A stretch of DNA of 64,000 nt from DATMAM01 sp035559995 (GTDB lineage Bacteria; Desulfobacterota; Binatia; UBA9968): NCBI GenBank assembly GCA_035559995.1, contig DATMAM010000050.1:51787-115786 (forward strand), given 5' to 3'. Below the pieces are notes generated by a model that saw only the letters and a program-made list of their open reading frames with translations, had not been told where the DNA came from and ran no database searches. The position numbers and the translations under genes were made by a program. Below are positions 56,090 through 64,000 of this stretch, piece by piece. Within the stretch, counting starts at the first letter, position 1. Each line of letters starts with the position of its first letter.

Positions 56090-58210
56090 TTGCTTGACGC
56101 GTACGTAGACGCTGCGGGAAAACTCTTCACGCTCTGGCCGCTCCTTTCTCTCGGCTTGGGAGTGGCTATTGGCCTCATCAACGGAGCTTTACCGGCAGGG
56201 GGGAGCATACCCTTGCTGGTCATCCTGATGGGTTTTGCCTACGGCATGGACCCATACATCGCTATTCCGTTGGTCATAGGCGCAATGGCGGTCAACGGCA
56301 CAACAGATCCAATCCCATGCATTCTTTTAGGCATCCCGGGCGCGGCATCAGCACAGGCAACGATCCTCGACGGCCATCCGCTCGCTCGACAGGGACGCGC
56401 TGGATATGCGCTCTCGGCGGCGTATGCCAGCTCGCTCGTGGGCGGCCTTATCGGCGCGGCCGCTCTGGCGCTCTTCGTTCCGGTGGCGAGAATCGTTCTC
56501 AATCTTTTCGGATCGGTGGAGTTCTTCGTGCTGTCCCTTATCGGCGTCGCCATTGTGGGCGTGGTCAGCACCGGAGCCTTGGTCAAAGGACTCTTGGGGG
56601 CGGCGTTTGGCCTTGCGATCGCGCTGATTGGCGTCGACGGGATTACCGGAACCGAGCGCTTCGTCCCTATCGAGTATCTCTGGGAAGGAATCCCTCTTGT
56701 CCCCGCGATCATCGGGCTTTTCGCACTCCCCGAAATCCTCGATCTAGTCGTGAGCGACAAACCCATTGCTAGAAGCGGAGTGGATCTCAGTCGGGTCAAA
56801 GAGCATATTCGCAACCAGCGGTTCGAGGGTATCCTGGTGACCTTGCGCCACAAATTTCTGGTGGCGCGCGCATCGCTGATCGGTCTGTTTGTGGGGATGA
56901 TGCCCGGCGTGGGCGGATCCGTAGCGCACTGGCTTGCTTACGTGCAGGCGCTCCAAACCGAAAAAAATGCGGCAAAAACTTTCGGTACCGGCGATATTCG
57001 CGGGGTGATCGCGCCGGAAAGCGCCAACAACTCTATCGACGCGGGCGTTCTCATGCCAACCTTGGCGTTCGGAATCCCCGGCAGCGGTCAGATGGCGGTT
57101 TTCCTTGGATTTCTTATACTGCTTGGGTTGCAGCCGGGGCCGATGATGTTGAACCAGCATCTGGACTTGACCTTGATGATGGTGTGGTCGCTTGCCGTAT
57201 CCAACATCATCGCTACGATCGTCGCCCTATTTTTTACGCCTCAACTGGCAAGAATCGCGGCGCTGAATCCCAACGTGCTTGCGCCCATCGTTCTTGCCAT
57301 GCTCTTTGTTTCCGCCTTTCAGAATAACCGGTCGATGGGCGATTTGGTTCTGGCCTGCGCGCTGTTCGGCGTCGGGTGGTTCATGAAGCGCTATCAGTGG
57401 CCGCGCGTACCAATCATCCTCGGACTTGTGCTCGCCCGCCCGTTGGAAAAATACATGTGGCTTTCGCTGAACACCTACGGATGGGCGATGTTGGCGCGGC
57501 CTCAGGTTTGGATTCTCGTTGGCGTCTCGACTCTGTCGGTTCTGTTTTCCCTGCGCGCGCAGCGTCTGGCCGCGGGCGGGACGAAAATTCACGACTCAAC
57601 TTTCCAAGCGGCGAGCGAAGGGATTCGGACGACTACGGCGACGCCGCCCGGCAATACGTCAGTCGTAAAAGCTGATTCGACTGTCGACTCCAGCAAATTT
57701 CTTGCGCTAGTTTTGGAAGGGCTGTTTCTTCTGGGTAGCGCGGGCCTCTTTGCTTATTTTGTCGTGGCCTCTCAACAGTGGCCCGCCTCTGCCGCTTTGC
57801 TTCCCAGAATGGTCGGCGGGATTGGGCTTCTCCTGCTAATGATTTTCGTTGTTCAGCGGCTTTGGCCGCCGGCCGCAGGAGCTGCCGCGGCGACGCGGAT
57901 CCTGGACATAGGATTTAGAGATTCCGAATTGGACCCAAAAGAGGTCAGCAAAAGAATTTTCCGGGTGGTGGGGTCGATGGGTGGGTTGGTGGCTGGTGTC
58001 TGGTTGGTGGGTTTTCACATCACCATCCCGCTTTTTCTCTTTTCATATTGCACCGCATTCGGCGGCATGAAGCGGTTGAACGCCTTAATTGTCGCGGCTG
58101 TATTTGAAGTCTTCATGATCGGCGTCTACGACAGGCTGGTTCATGTCGTTTGGAACGAGCCAGTCTTACTCAGGATGCTGGGCATCGCAGGCGCGGCCTT
58201 TTTCAACTAG
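56090..58210 (+). CDS. Tripartite tricarboxylate transporter permease, TctA-TctB fusion
   Basis: A TTG start at 56090 lies after an AGGGG sequence. The 706 residues hold a complete TctA part (about 1-505, with GLINGALPAGGS, NGTTDPIPCILLGIPGAAS, GVIAPESANNSIDAG and FGIPGSGQMAV; ten to twelve helices). After a hydrophilic linker (about 510-545), four more helices (about 545-706) resemble the small subunit TctB, normally a separate gene. No stand-alone tctB is present. It imports, by ion gradient, the ligand bound by the TctC proteins nearby. Confidence 0.88.
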   Translation: MLDAYVDAAGKLFTLWPLLSLGLGVAIGLINGALPAGGSIPLLVILMGFAYGMDPYIAIPLVIGAMAVNGTTDPIPCILLGIPGAASAQATILDGHPLARQGRAGYALSAAYASSLVGGLIGAAALALFVPVARIVLNLFGSVEFFVLSLIGVAIVGVVSTGALVKGLLGAAFGLAIALIGVDGITGTERFVPIEYLWEGIPLVPAIIGLFALPEILDLVVSDKPIARSGVDLSRVKEHIRNQRFEGILVTLRHKFLVARASLIGLFVGMMPGVGGSVAHWLAYVQALQTEKNAAKTFGTGDIRGVIAPESANNSIDAGVLMPTLAFGIPGSGQMAVFLGFLILLGLQPGPMMLNQHLDLTLMMVWSLAVSNIIATIVALFFTPQLARIAALNPNVLAPIVLAMLFVSAFQNNRSMGDLVLACALFGVGWFMKRYQWPRVPIILGLVLARPLEKYMWLSLNTYGWAMLARPQVWILVGVSTLSVLFSLRAQRLAAGGTKIHDSTFQAASEGIRTTTATPPGNTSVVKADSTVDSSKFLALVLEGLFLLGSAGLFAYFVVASQQWPASAALLPRMVGGIGLLLLMIFVVQRLWPPAAGAAAATRILDIGFRDSELDPKEVSKRIFRVVGSMGGLVAGVWLVGFHITIPLFLFSYCTAFGGMKRLNALIVAAVFEVFMIGVYDRLVHVVWNEPVLLRMLGIAGAAFFN

Positions 58211-58226
58211 CAGCCAAGGTTACCCA

Positions 58227-59444
58227 ATGCCGGAGAGCGGCAACAGGCCAGTTTTGCGTTTCGGGATTGTAGGCTTAGGCCGAGCTGCCACCTCGATGCT
58301 GCCGAGTCTGGTTCATCATCCGCAAGTGAAGATTGCCGCCGCGGCGGACCTTCGAAAGGAGGCGTTAGAGAAATTTAAGCGCGAGTTTGGCGCCGAAGTC
58401 TACGGGAACGCCGAAGATCTATTTCGCAGCAAGAGCATCGACGCTGTCTATATCGCTACCCCTCATCAATGCCATGCCGAACACGTGAAGATGGCCGCTG
58501 CCTACGGCAAGCACGCGATCGTGGAGAAACCCATGGCGCTAACGCTTGAGGATTGCGATTCGATGATCGCGGCGGCGGAGAGAGCCGGCATCAAGCTTCT
58601 CGTTGGACACACGCATTCTTTTGATCCGCCGATCTTGAAGATTCGCGAGATCGTGTGCGGCGGCGAGCTGGGAAAGCTCGGCATGATCCACACCTGGAGG
58701 TTTACCAATTTTCTTTACCGGCCTCGGCGCCCCGAGGAGCTGGACACGAGCCTGGGCGGCGGCATTATTTTCAATCAAGTTCCCCATCAGGTGGACATGG
58801 TGCGATGGATCGGAGGAGGTCTCGTCAGGAGCGTCCGCTCGATGACGGGAATCTGGGATTCATCGCGGCCGACGGAGGGAGCGCACGTGACCTATCTTGA
58901 GTTTGTCGAGGGCGCTGCCGCAACTATCGTCTACAGCGCCTACGATCATTTTGACAGCGATCAGTTTACGGACTGGATCGGCGAAGGCGGTGAACGAAGG
59001 CCTACGGACAGACACGGCTCGGCGCGGCGCGCGCTCGCTCAGGCAAAAAACTCACAGGAAGAGGCTGCGATGAAAGCGTCGACGGGTTACGGCGGAACGC
59101 AGCAGCGGCGCGCGGCATTCGCCCGTGGAGAAGGAGAGCGCTACCACCCTCATTTTGGAGTCACGGTTGTAAGCTGCGAGCGCGGCGATCTCAGGCCGGG
59201 ACCGAGTGGCGTCATCATTTACGACGATCACGGAAAGCGCGAGGTTCCGGTGCCATTGGGGCGGGCCGTTCCGGACAAAGGAAGAGTGATCGATGAATTT
59301 TACGATGCCATTGTCCATGAGCAACCGGTTTATCACAGCGGACGGTGGGGCAAAGCAACCCTCGAGGTCTGTCTCGCAATTCTGAAGTCGGCAAGAGAGA
59401 GACGGGAGGTTTTCTTGTCGTACCAAGTCGGCGCTGGAGGTTGA
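58227..59444 (+). CDS. Gfo/Idh/MocA family oxidoreductase, module 1
   Basis: The start is at ATG 58227 (MPESGNRPVLRFGIVGLGRAATS), 16 nt after the permease gene. The 405-residue protein has a Rossmann motif (GIVGLGRAA), AVYIATPHQCHAEHV and the conserved EKPMALTLEDCD, whose Lys-Pro is typical of the family. GGGIIFNQVPHQVDMVRW contributes the catalytic-region His. It uses NAD(P)(H) to oxidise or reduce a cyclic or sugar-like substrate. The pairing with a Rieske oxygenase suggests it acts on a hydroxylated intermediate such as a cis-diol. That is inference. Confidence 0.9.
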   Translation: MPESGNRPVLRFGIVGLGRAATSMLPSLVHHPQVKIAAAADLRKEALEKFKREFGAEVYGNAEDLFRSKSIDAVYIATPHQCHAEHVKMAAAYGKHAIVEKPMALTLEDCDSMIAAAERAGIKLLVGHTHSFDPPILKIREIVCGGELGKLGMIHTWRFTNFLYRPRRPEELDTSLGGGIIFNQVPHQVDMVRWIGGGLVRSVRSMTGIWDSSRPTEGAHVTYLEFVEGAAATIVYSAYDHFDSDQFTDWIGEGGERRPTDRHGSARRALAQAKNSQEEAAMKASTGYGGTQQRRAAFARGEGERYHPHFGVTVVSCERGDLRPGPSGVIIYDDHGKREVPVPLGRAVPDKGRVIDEFYDAIVHEQPVYHSGRWGKATLEVCLAILKSARERREVFLSYQVGAGG

Positions 59445-59886
59445 TCGGCCTGCCCCGGTGCCACCGCCAAGAGGTACGGAAACAACTCCGTAGCGGCTAA
59501 GACGCGCCGATCAGTAAGGTTTTCTGTGGTGTTTATTTCGCGCACCTGGGTTGTACAAAGGAAGATAACATTTGTCACAGCGCGGCAGAGCTGCAACCAA
59601 AGAAGTGGACTTCTCGCGCAAAGACGCAAAGGGCGCCGGGAGACCAGTAATTTCGCAGCACGAAATTCGAAGCTCGAAACAATCTCAAATGACCGAAGCC
59701 CAAATGTCCCAAACAATCTCGACTCGGGCTTGCATTTTGGATTTTGATAGTCCGAACCCCGAGCGGATGGAGCCCGCGCCAGTGCTTGGCTCCACTCCAA
59801 TATCATAAAGCGGTAACAAGCAAAGTCGGACTGAGTCGAGTGAGATTTAAAGCATGCCCAAATCCCGCCGAGAGGAGTATAGATAG
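59445..59886. other. Intergenic region with small inverted repeats
   Basis: No gene is recognised in these 442 nt. At 59649-59678 two overlapping inverted repeats occur: AATTTCG-5nt-CGAAATT, then TTCGA-3nt-TCGAA. The flanking text (gcaaagacgcaaagggcg; gaccgaagcccaaatgtccc) has the look of dispersed intergenic repeats in environmental genomes. The ribosome site GAGAGGAG for the next gene is at its right end. Confidence 0.45.
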
Positions 59887-61008
59887 ATGAAAAGATTGGC
59901 CCTTAAAACATTGACCGGTTTCGGGGCGCTGTTTTTGGTGTTTCCCGCCGCAGGCATTGCCGCGGAAGCCAAAAGCTGGCAGGCCGAATGGGATAAGACC
60001 GTCGCCGCCGCCAAAAGAGAAGGCAGCCTGTCGGTTTACATCTGGCAGGGCGGCAATCTGGAAAAAGCGGTTCAGGCTTTTCAAAAGAAATTTCCTGACA
60101 TCAAGCTTACAGTCACCGGCGGGCGCGGATCGAGCTTCATTAACCGAGTCGCCAGCGAGATCCGGGCGGGGGTCAAAATTGCCGACGTCTGCATTTGCGG
60201 CGTGACCTCCCCCTACAAGATATTTTACGAACAGATGAAAGCGCTCGACGCCATCAGCTCCGCGCTCATTCTTCCCGAGGTCAAAGACGAAGCGAAGTGG
60301 TGGCAAGGAAAACACCACTACCAAGATCCCGAAAGAAAATATCTTTTCATCTACATCGGCAGCCCCGCCGGCACCCGGGTCTATTACAATCGGACGCTGG
60401 TCGATCCGAAAGAGTTTCAATCGTATTGGGATGTCCTGACTCCGAAATGGAAGGGAAAGATCGTCGCCATCGATCCGCACGAGTCCTCCGGCGGCTGGAG
60501 GATGCTCTATTATCATCCGGAGCTGGGTCCGAACTACGTCAGGAAGCTTTTGGGGGAAGTGGACGCGGCCTTTTCGCGCGATGAAAGACAGGCTACGGAC
60601 TGGTTAGCGCAAGGCAGGTATGCCATCTCGCTCTTCTCCCGGGGCGTGCCGGAAGCCAAGGCCCAAGGTCTGCCCGTTGACGAGGTTGCGGACGCCAATT
60701 TTAAGGAAGCGCCGGCGATCTCAAGCGGCGCCAACGGAACGATCGCGCTGATGAACAATGCCCCGCACCCAAACGCCGCTAAGGTTTTCACAAACTGGTT
60801 TCTTTCGCGCGAGGGGCAGATTTATTTCCAGGAGGTCATGAATACCCCGCTCGATCAGGTGCAGTCTATGCGCGCTGATATTCCGGTCGATCCGATTCCG
60901 CCGGAGTATCGTCGCAGAGAGGGGGTTCGTTACGTTCCCGTCTACAACCCTGACACAATGGACGCCGGACCCGTGCTCAAGCTTTTTAAAGAGATCGTCA
61001 AGCGATAA
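59887..61008 (+). CDS. Extracellular solute-binding protein (ABC type, family 1/6-like), module 2
   Basis: The 373 residues have a signal peptide (LTGFGALFLVFPAAGIAA) followed by WQAEWDKTVAAAKREGSLSVY and the two-lobe periplasmic binding pattern of iron/polyamine-type receptors. DVLTPKWKGKIVAIDPHE and NNAPHPNAAKVFTNWFLSREGQ are typical. Ligand-tyrosine patterns of FbpA are not evident, so an organic ligand is more likely than iron. No ABC permease or ATPase is in the window. Gene order suggests its ligand is the substrate of the Rieske oxygenase that follows 22 nt later. Confidence 0.88.
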   Translation: MKRLALKTLTGFGALFLVFPAAGIAAEAKSWQAEWDKTVAAAKREGSLSVYIWQGGNLEKAVQAFQKKFPDIKLTVTGGRGSSFINRVASEIRAGVKIADVCICGVTSPYKIFYEQMKALDAISSALILPEVKDEAKWWQGKHHYQDPERKYLFIYIGSPAGTRVYYNRTLVDPKEFQSYWDVLTPKWKGKIVAIDPHESSGGWRMLYYHPELGPNYVRKLLGEVDAAFSRDERQATDWLAQGRYAISLFSRGVPEAKAQGLPVDEVADANFKEAPAISSGANGTIALMNNAPHPNAAKVFTNWFLSREGQIYFQEVMNTPLDQVQSMRADIPVDPIPPEYRRREGVRYVPVYNPDTMDAGPVLKLFKEIVKR

Positions 61009-61030
61009 CAAATAAAAGGAGCGCTGCGAA

Positions 61031-62161
61031 ATGTTAAGCCGAGAAGAAAACGAGTTGTTTACGCGGGTAGGGCCGGGAACCCCGGCAGGAGAGTTTTTGC
61101 GCCGCTACTGGCACCCCATTGCGCTAGCCGAGGAATTCAAAGATAAGCAGATGAAGCGGCTTCGAATCCTTGGCGAGAACTTGGTCCTCTACAAGGGCGA
61201 AGACGGCAAGTACGGCTTGGTCGAAGAAAACTGCCCGCACCGCGGCGCATCGCTTTTTTACGGCAAAATCGAGGGCAGCAACATCCGCTGCGTTTATCAC
61301 GGCTGGTTGTTTAGTGCCGAGGGAAAATGCCTGGAGCAGCCGGCCGAGCCGCCCGACAGCACCTTCAAAGATCGGGTGCGGTTCACGGCCTATCCGGTGC
61401 AGAAAAGGGCCGGACTTCTTTTCGCCTACATGGGACCGAAGCCGGTGCCCTTACTTCCGAACTACGACGTCATGGCGCGCAAAGACGGCACGAGAAAGAT
61501 TCGCCTTCACCCGGTTCTCGATTGCAATTGGCTGCAGCCGATGGAGAACTCGGTCGACCCCACGCACACGACCTATTTGCATTTCGGCGGCACTGGAAGG
61601 CCGGTCCACGGGGACATTAAAAAAGAAATCGACCGGCACGACTTCGAACCCTTCGAGTACGGGATCATGAAGAAGCGCTACGTCAAAAACGGCAACGGAA
61701 GCTTCGAGCTGGTAAACGCGCACCCACTGGTGTTCCCCAACATGCTCCGCCAATGCCACGGCCGCGAGCATTACATTCAGTGGCGCGTGCCCGAAGACGA
61801 TACTCACACCCTCTTGTTTCAGCTCTTCTTTACCGAGACCAAAGACGGCTCGGAGGTAGAGCAGCCGGAATATCCGCCGGTCGAATATATGCCTCCTTAT
61901 AAAAATCCCGACGGAACCCACCGGATGGACAAAGTTATCGCGCAGGACTACATGGCGTGGGAGACGGCTGGGCCGATTTACGATCGGACCAGAGAGCAGC
62001 TCGGCGTCGCTGACCGCGGCATCATCCTATATCGCAAGCTCCTCAAAGAGCAGATCGAGAAGGTCGCGAGAGGGGAAGATCCGATCGGGGTGGTGCGCGA
62101 CGCCGAGAAAAACCGTCTGATTGTGTTCGAGACCGTCACCGACTCTTCGAGAGAGGCTTGA
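61031..62161 (+). CDS. Rieske non-heme iron oxygenase, alpha subunit, module 2
   Basis: The 376 residues begin MLSREENELFTRVGPGTPAGE, almost as in the module-1 enzyme. Rieske ligands are in CPHRG and CVYHGW, iron ligands in DPTHTTYLH (D-x2-H-x4-H). It is about 65 residues shorter in the C-terminal half. It probably forms a homotrimeric oxygenase with an external reductase. Its stop overlaps the next start (TTGA). Confidence 0.93.
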   Translation: MLSREENELFTRVGPGTPAGEFLRRYWHPIALAEEFKDKQMKRLRILGENLVLYKGEDGKYGLVEENCPHRGASLFYGKIEGSNIRCVYHGWLFSAEGKCLEQPAEPPDSTFKDRVRFTAYPVQKRAGLLFAYMGPKPVPLLPNYDVMARKDGTRKIRLHPVLDCNWLQPMENSVDPTHTTYLHFGGTGRPVHGDIKKEIDRHDFEPFEYGIMKKRYVKNGNGSFELVNAHPLVFPNMLRQCHGREHYIQWRVPEDDTHTLLFQLFFTETKDGSEVEQPEYPPVEYMPPYKNPDGTHRMDKVIAQDYMAWETAGPIYDRTREQLGVADRGIILYRKLLKEQIEKVARGEDPIGVVRDAEKNRLIVFETVTDSSREA

Positions 62162-63324
62162 AAGCGATTCCTTCGATGGCTGCGCGGATTCGCCTCGGAA
62201 TAGCGGGCGCCGGCAATGCCGGCAACGCCGTCCTGCGTTCTATGGACAAAGTCGCGGGCATCGAGCTTGGCGCAATCGCGGACAAGCGCCGCGAGGCCTT
62301 AGAGGCATTGCGCCCGAAATATCCCGGCATCCGTCTATTCGATAGCGTCGAAGAGATGTGCGCCTCGAAGGCGATCGACGCCGTTTGGATCGCAACCCCG
62401 AGCGAGTATCACGCCGAAAACACCGTTATCGCGGCGCGCGGCGGCAAGCACGTCATCTGCGAAAAGCCGATGGCTCTTACCCTGGAAGATTGCGACCGGA
62501 TGATCGAGGCGGCTGAGAAAAACAATGTAAAACTTTTGCTACATAGCAAGGCGAGCGACCCGCCGATCGTGAAGATGCGCGAAGTCGTGGCGAGCGGGCG
62601 TCTCGGGCGCTTGATTCAGATCAACACCTGGAATTATAAAGGTTGGCTCACGCAGGCGCGCCTGCCCGAGGAAGTCGATAGCTCGAAGGGCGGTGGAGTG
62701 CTTTTTCGACAGGGGCCGCATCAGGTCGATATTGTGCGCGCTATCGGCGGGGGCAAGCTCAAGAGCGTCTCGGCCGTGACCGGAAGGTGGAATCCGCACT
62801 TCGACACGGAAGGAAACTTCACGGCCTTTCTCCAATTCGACGACGGCACGCCGGCAACGCTTGTTTTTAATGGTTATGGCTATTTCGACATTACCGAGCT
62901 TACCTGGGACATTGGCGAAGGCGGGCGGAAAGTTTTCCATCGATACGAGAAGCAAGATCGGCCTTTGGGTCCGGTCGCTCCGGAGCAGCGCTACGCCATG
63001 CCTCTGAGATCCGAGACGCGCAGGGCAGAGGGGGAGAGGAAGCAGCCTTTCTACGGTCTCACGATCGTGAGCTGCGAGAAAGGCGATATCCGCCAGTCCC
63101 CCGATGGGCTCTATATCTATACCGAGAATGGCCGCGAGGAGATTACCTGTCCGCCCTTTCTCGACCGTGCTGCAGAGCTCCAGAAACTCTACGAGGCCGT
63201 TGTCGAGAACAAACCCGCCTTCACCGACGGCCGCTGGGGAAAAGCAAGTTTCGAGGTGGTTTTGGCGATTTACGATTCGTCACGACAGAAGAAAGAAATC
63301 GCGCTGAAATATCAGGTAGCTTGA
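62158..63324 (+). CDS. Gfo/Idh/MocA family oxidoreductase, module 2
   Basis: The 388 residues start at TTG 62158, overlapping the Rieske stop by 4 nt, or at ATG 62176 (MAARIRLGIAGAGNAG). The GIAGAGNAG Rossmann motif, AVWIATPSEYHAEN, CEKPMALTLEDCDRM and GGGVLFRQGPHQVDIVRA parallel the module-1 enzyme. Both share a late GLTIVSCEKGDIR-type segment (GVTVVSCERGDLR in module 1), so they are paralogues of one subfamily. Role as for module 1. Confidence 0.9.
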   Translation: MKAIPSMAARIRLGIAGAGNAGNAVLRSMDKVAGIELGAIADKRREALEALRPKYPGIRLFDSVEEMCASKAIDAVWIATPSEYHAENTVIAARGGKHVICEKPMALTLEDCDRMIEAAEKNNVKLLLHSKASDPPIVKMREVVASGRLGRLIQINTWNYKGWLTQARLPEEVDSSKGGGVLFRQGPHQVDIVRAIGGGKLKSVSAVTGRWNPHFDTEGNFTAFLQFDDGTPATLVFNGYGYFDITELTWDIGEGGRKVFHRYEKQDRPLGPVAPEQRYAMPLRSETRRAEGERKQPFYGLTIVSCEKGDIRQSPDGLYIYTENGREEITCPPFLDRAAELQKLYEAVVENKPAFTDGRWGKASFEVVLAIYDSSRQKKEIALKYQVA

Positions 63325-63340
63325 TAAAGGTAGACTGCCG

Positions 63341-64000
63341 ATGGCCAGAAATTACCGTTACATCTCCGCAGACAGCCACTTCGAGTCGCCGCCGGAGCAG
63401 TGGACGCATCGCGTTCCCGAGCGCTATCGCGACCGCGCGCCGCGCCGCATCAAGCTTGCAGACGGACGAGACGCTTTGCAGCACGAGGGCCAGCGCCTCG
63501 TCTACGGCGGGACCAGCCTGTACGGCGGCAGGCCGCCGGCGGATTTCGATCCGACGGTGATGGACTACGAGAACACGCCGGGCTGCGGCTCCGCCGAGCA
63601 GAGGCTTCGCGAGCAGGACCGCGACGGGATCGACGCCGAGATTTTATTTTCCCTTGGCATCCGCAACCGCGCGATCACAGATAAAGCGGCGTTTCTCGCA
63701 ATTATCCGTGGATTCAACGATTACATGGCGGAGGAGTACTGCGCCGTAGCTCCGAATCGTCTAATTGCGATGGCGGTGCTGCCCAACATCGGCGCCGAAG
63801 AGGACATCGCCGAGATGGCGCGCTGCAAGAAGATGGGGTTCAAGGGGGCGTGGCTGTCGACCTATCCGAGCGGCAAGAGCTATCCGACGGCGGAAGACGA
63901 CCGCTTTTGGGCGGCGGCGATCGACCTGGACATGCCGCTTACCATCCACACGTCGTTTCCCACGCACGTGGGCTCGCGCGAAACGCCGCTGTTCAAGTAT
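63341..64000 (+). CDS. Amidohydrolase family 2 protein (partial, runs off window)
   Basis: ATG 63341, 16 nt after the oxidoreductase stop, opens a frame with no stop up to 64000 (220 codons). YISADSHFESP provides the N-terminal metal site as DxH, and EQDRDGIDAEILF, NDYMAEEYCAVAPNRLIAMAVLP and MPLTIHTSFP match the amidohydrolase-2 (ACMSD-like) TIM barrel. Such enzymes decarboxylate or hydrolyse ring-cleavage and related acids. It probably acts after the Rieske oxygenase in module 2. Confidence 0.88.
   Translation, partial: MARNYRYISADSHFESPPEQWTHRVPERYRDRAPRRIKLADGRDALQHEGQRLVYGGTSLYGGRPPADFDPTVMDYENTPGCGSAEQRLREQDRDGIDAEILFSLGIRNRAITDKAAFLAIIRGFNDYMAEEYCAVAPNRLIAMAVLPNIGAEEDIAEMARCKKMGFKGAWLSTYPSGKSYPTAEDDRFWAAAIDLDMPLTIHTSFPTHVGSRETPLFKY

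Overview
The window is GC-rich, densely coded bacterial DNA with many 1-4 nt gene overlaps. It holds no rRNA or tRNA gene that I can see, so the host can only be inferred. Lipoprotein export channels, an outer-membrane beta-barrel and an XrtA/PEP-CTERM-type exopolysaccharide locus indicate a diderm bacterium. The mix of this locus with TctABC-type transporters, Rieske oxygenases, Gfo/Idh/MocA oxidoreductases and a family 2 amidohydrolase is typical of uncultivated soil or groundwater lineages (Deltaproteobacteria-like, Binatota- or Methylomirabilota-like). That placement is inference.

Region A (1-23.3 kb, all minus strand) is a surface-glycan cluster. It contains a truncated zinc-ribbon methyltransferase, a frameshifted asparagine-synthase homologue, a PAPS synthase (ATP sulfurylase plus APS kinase), five GT2-containing glycosyltransferases (one fused to GT4), a methyltransferase, a GT-C-like membrane protein, two alkaline-phosphatase-superfamily enzymes (one split by an in-frame TAG), a Wzm/Wzt ABC exporter and a TPR protein. 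Three of its proteins (a holin-like small membrane protein and two glycosyltransferases) end in the same 35-residue coiled-coil repeat. I regard this as the most unusual feature of the window.

Region B (23.3-42.6 kb, minus strand) is an exopolysaccharide operon of the kind that accompanies exosortase XrtA: NodB deacetylases, amidotransferase, GNAT, glycosyltransferase, FemAB, WecB, initiating sugar transferase, tyrosine autokinase, a HAMP-only membrane protein, ATPase, chain-length protein, export lipoprotein and beta-barrel. It is headed by a two-component system with a sigma-54 activator. No exosortase and no PEP-CTERM protein is encoded here.

Region C (42.9-49.7 kb, plus strand) carries a ThDP-dependent enzyme, the PrsK/PrsR two-component system and a nucleotide-sugar dehydrogenase. 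Three good -24/-12 (sigma-54) promoter matches lie before the export lipoprotein gene, the ThDP enzyme and prsK, which fits control by the two sigma-54 activators.

Region D (49.8-64 kb) is catabolic and partly eroded. It starts with a chimeric pseudogene joining a glucose dehydrogenase to the tail of a glycogen-debranching enzyme. Next come a TctC binding protein, a gentisate-dioxygenase-like bicupin and a remnant of a second tctC. Two parallel modules follow: Rieske-TctC-TctAB-Gfo/Idh, and binding protein-Rieske-Gfo/Idh-amidohydrolase (the last running off the window end). Together they look like uptake and oxidative degradation of an aromatic or related organic acid whose identity cannot be read from the sequence.
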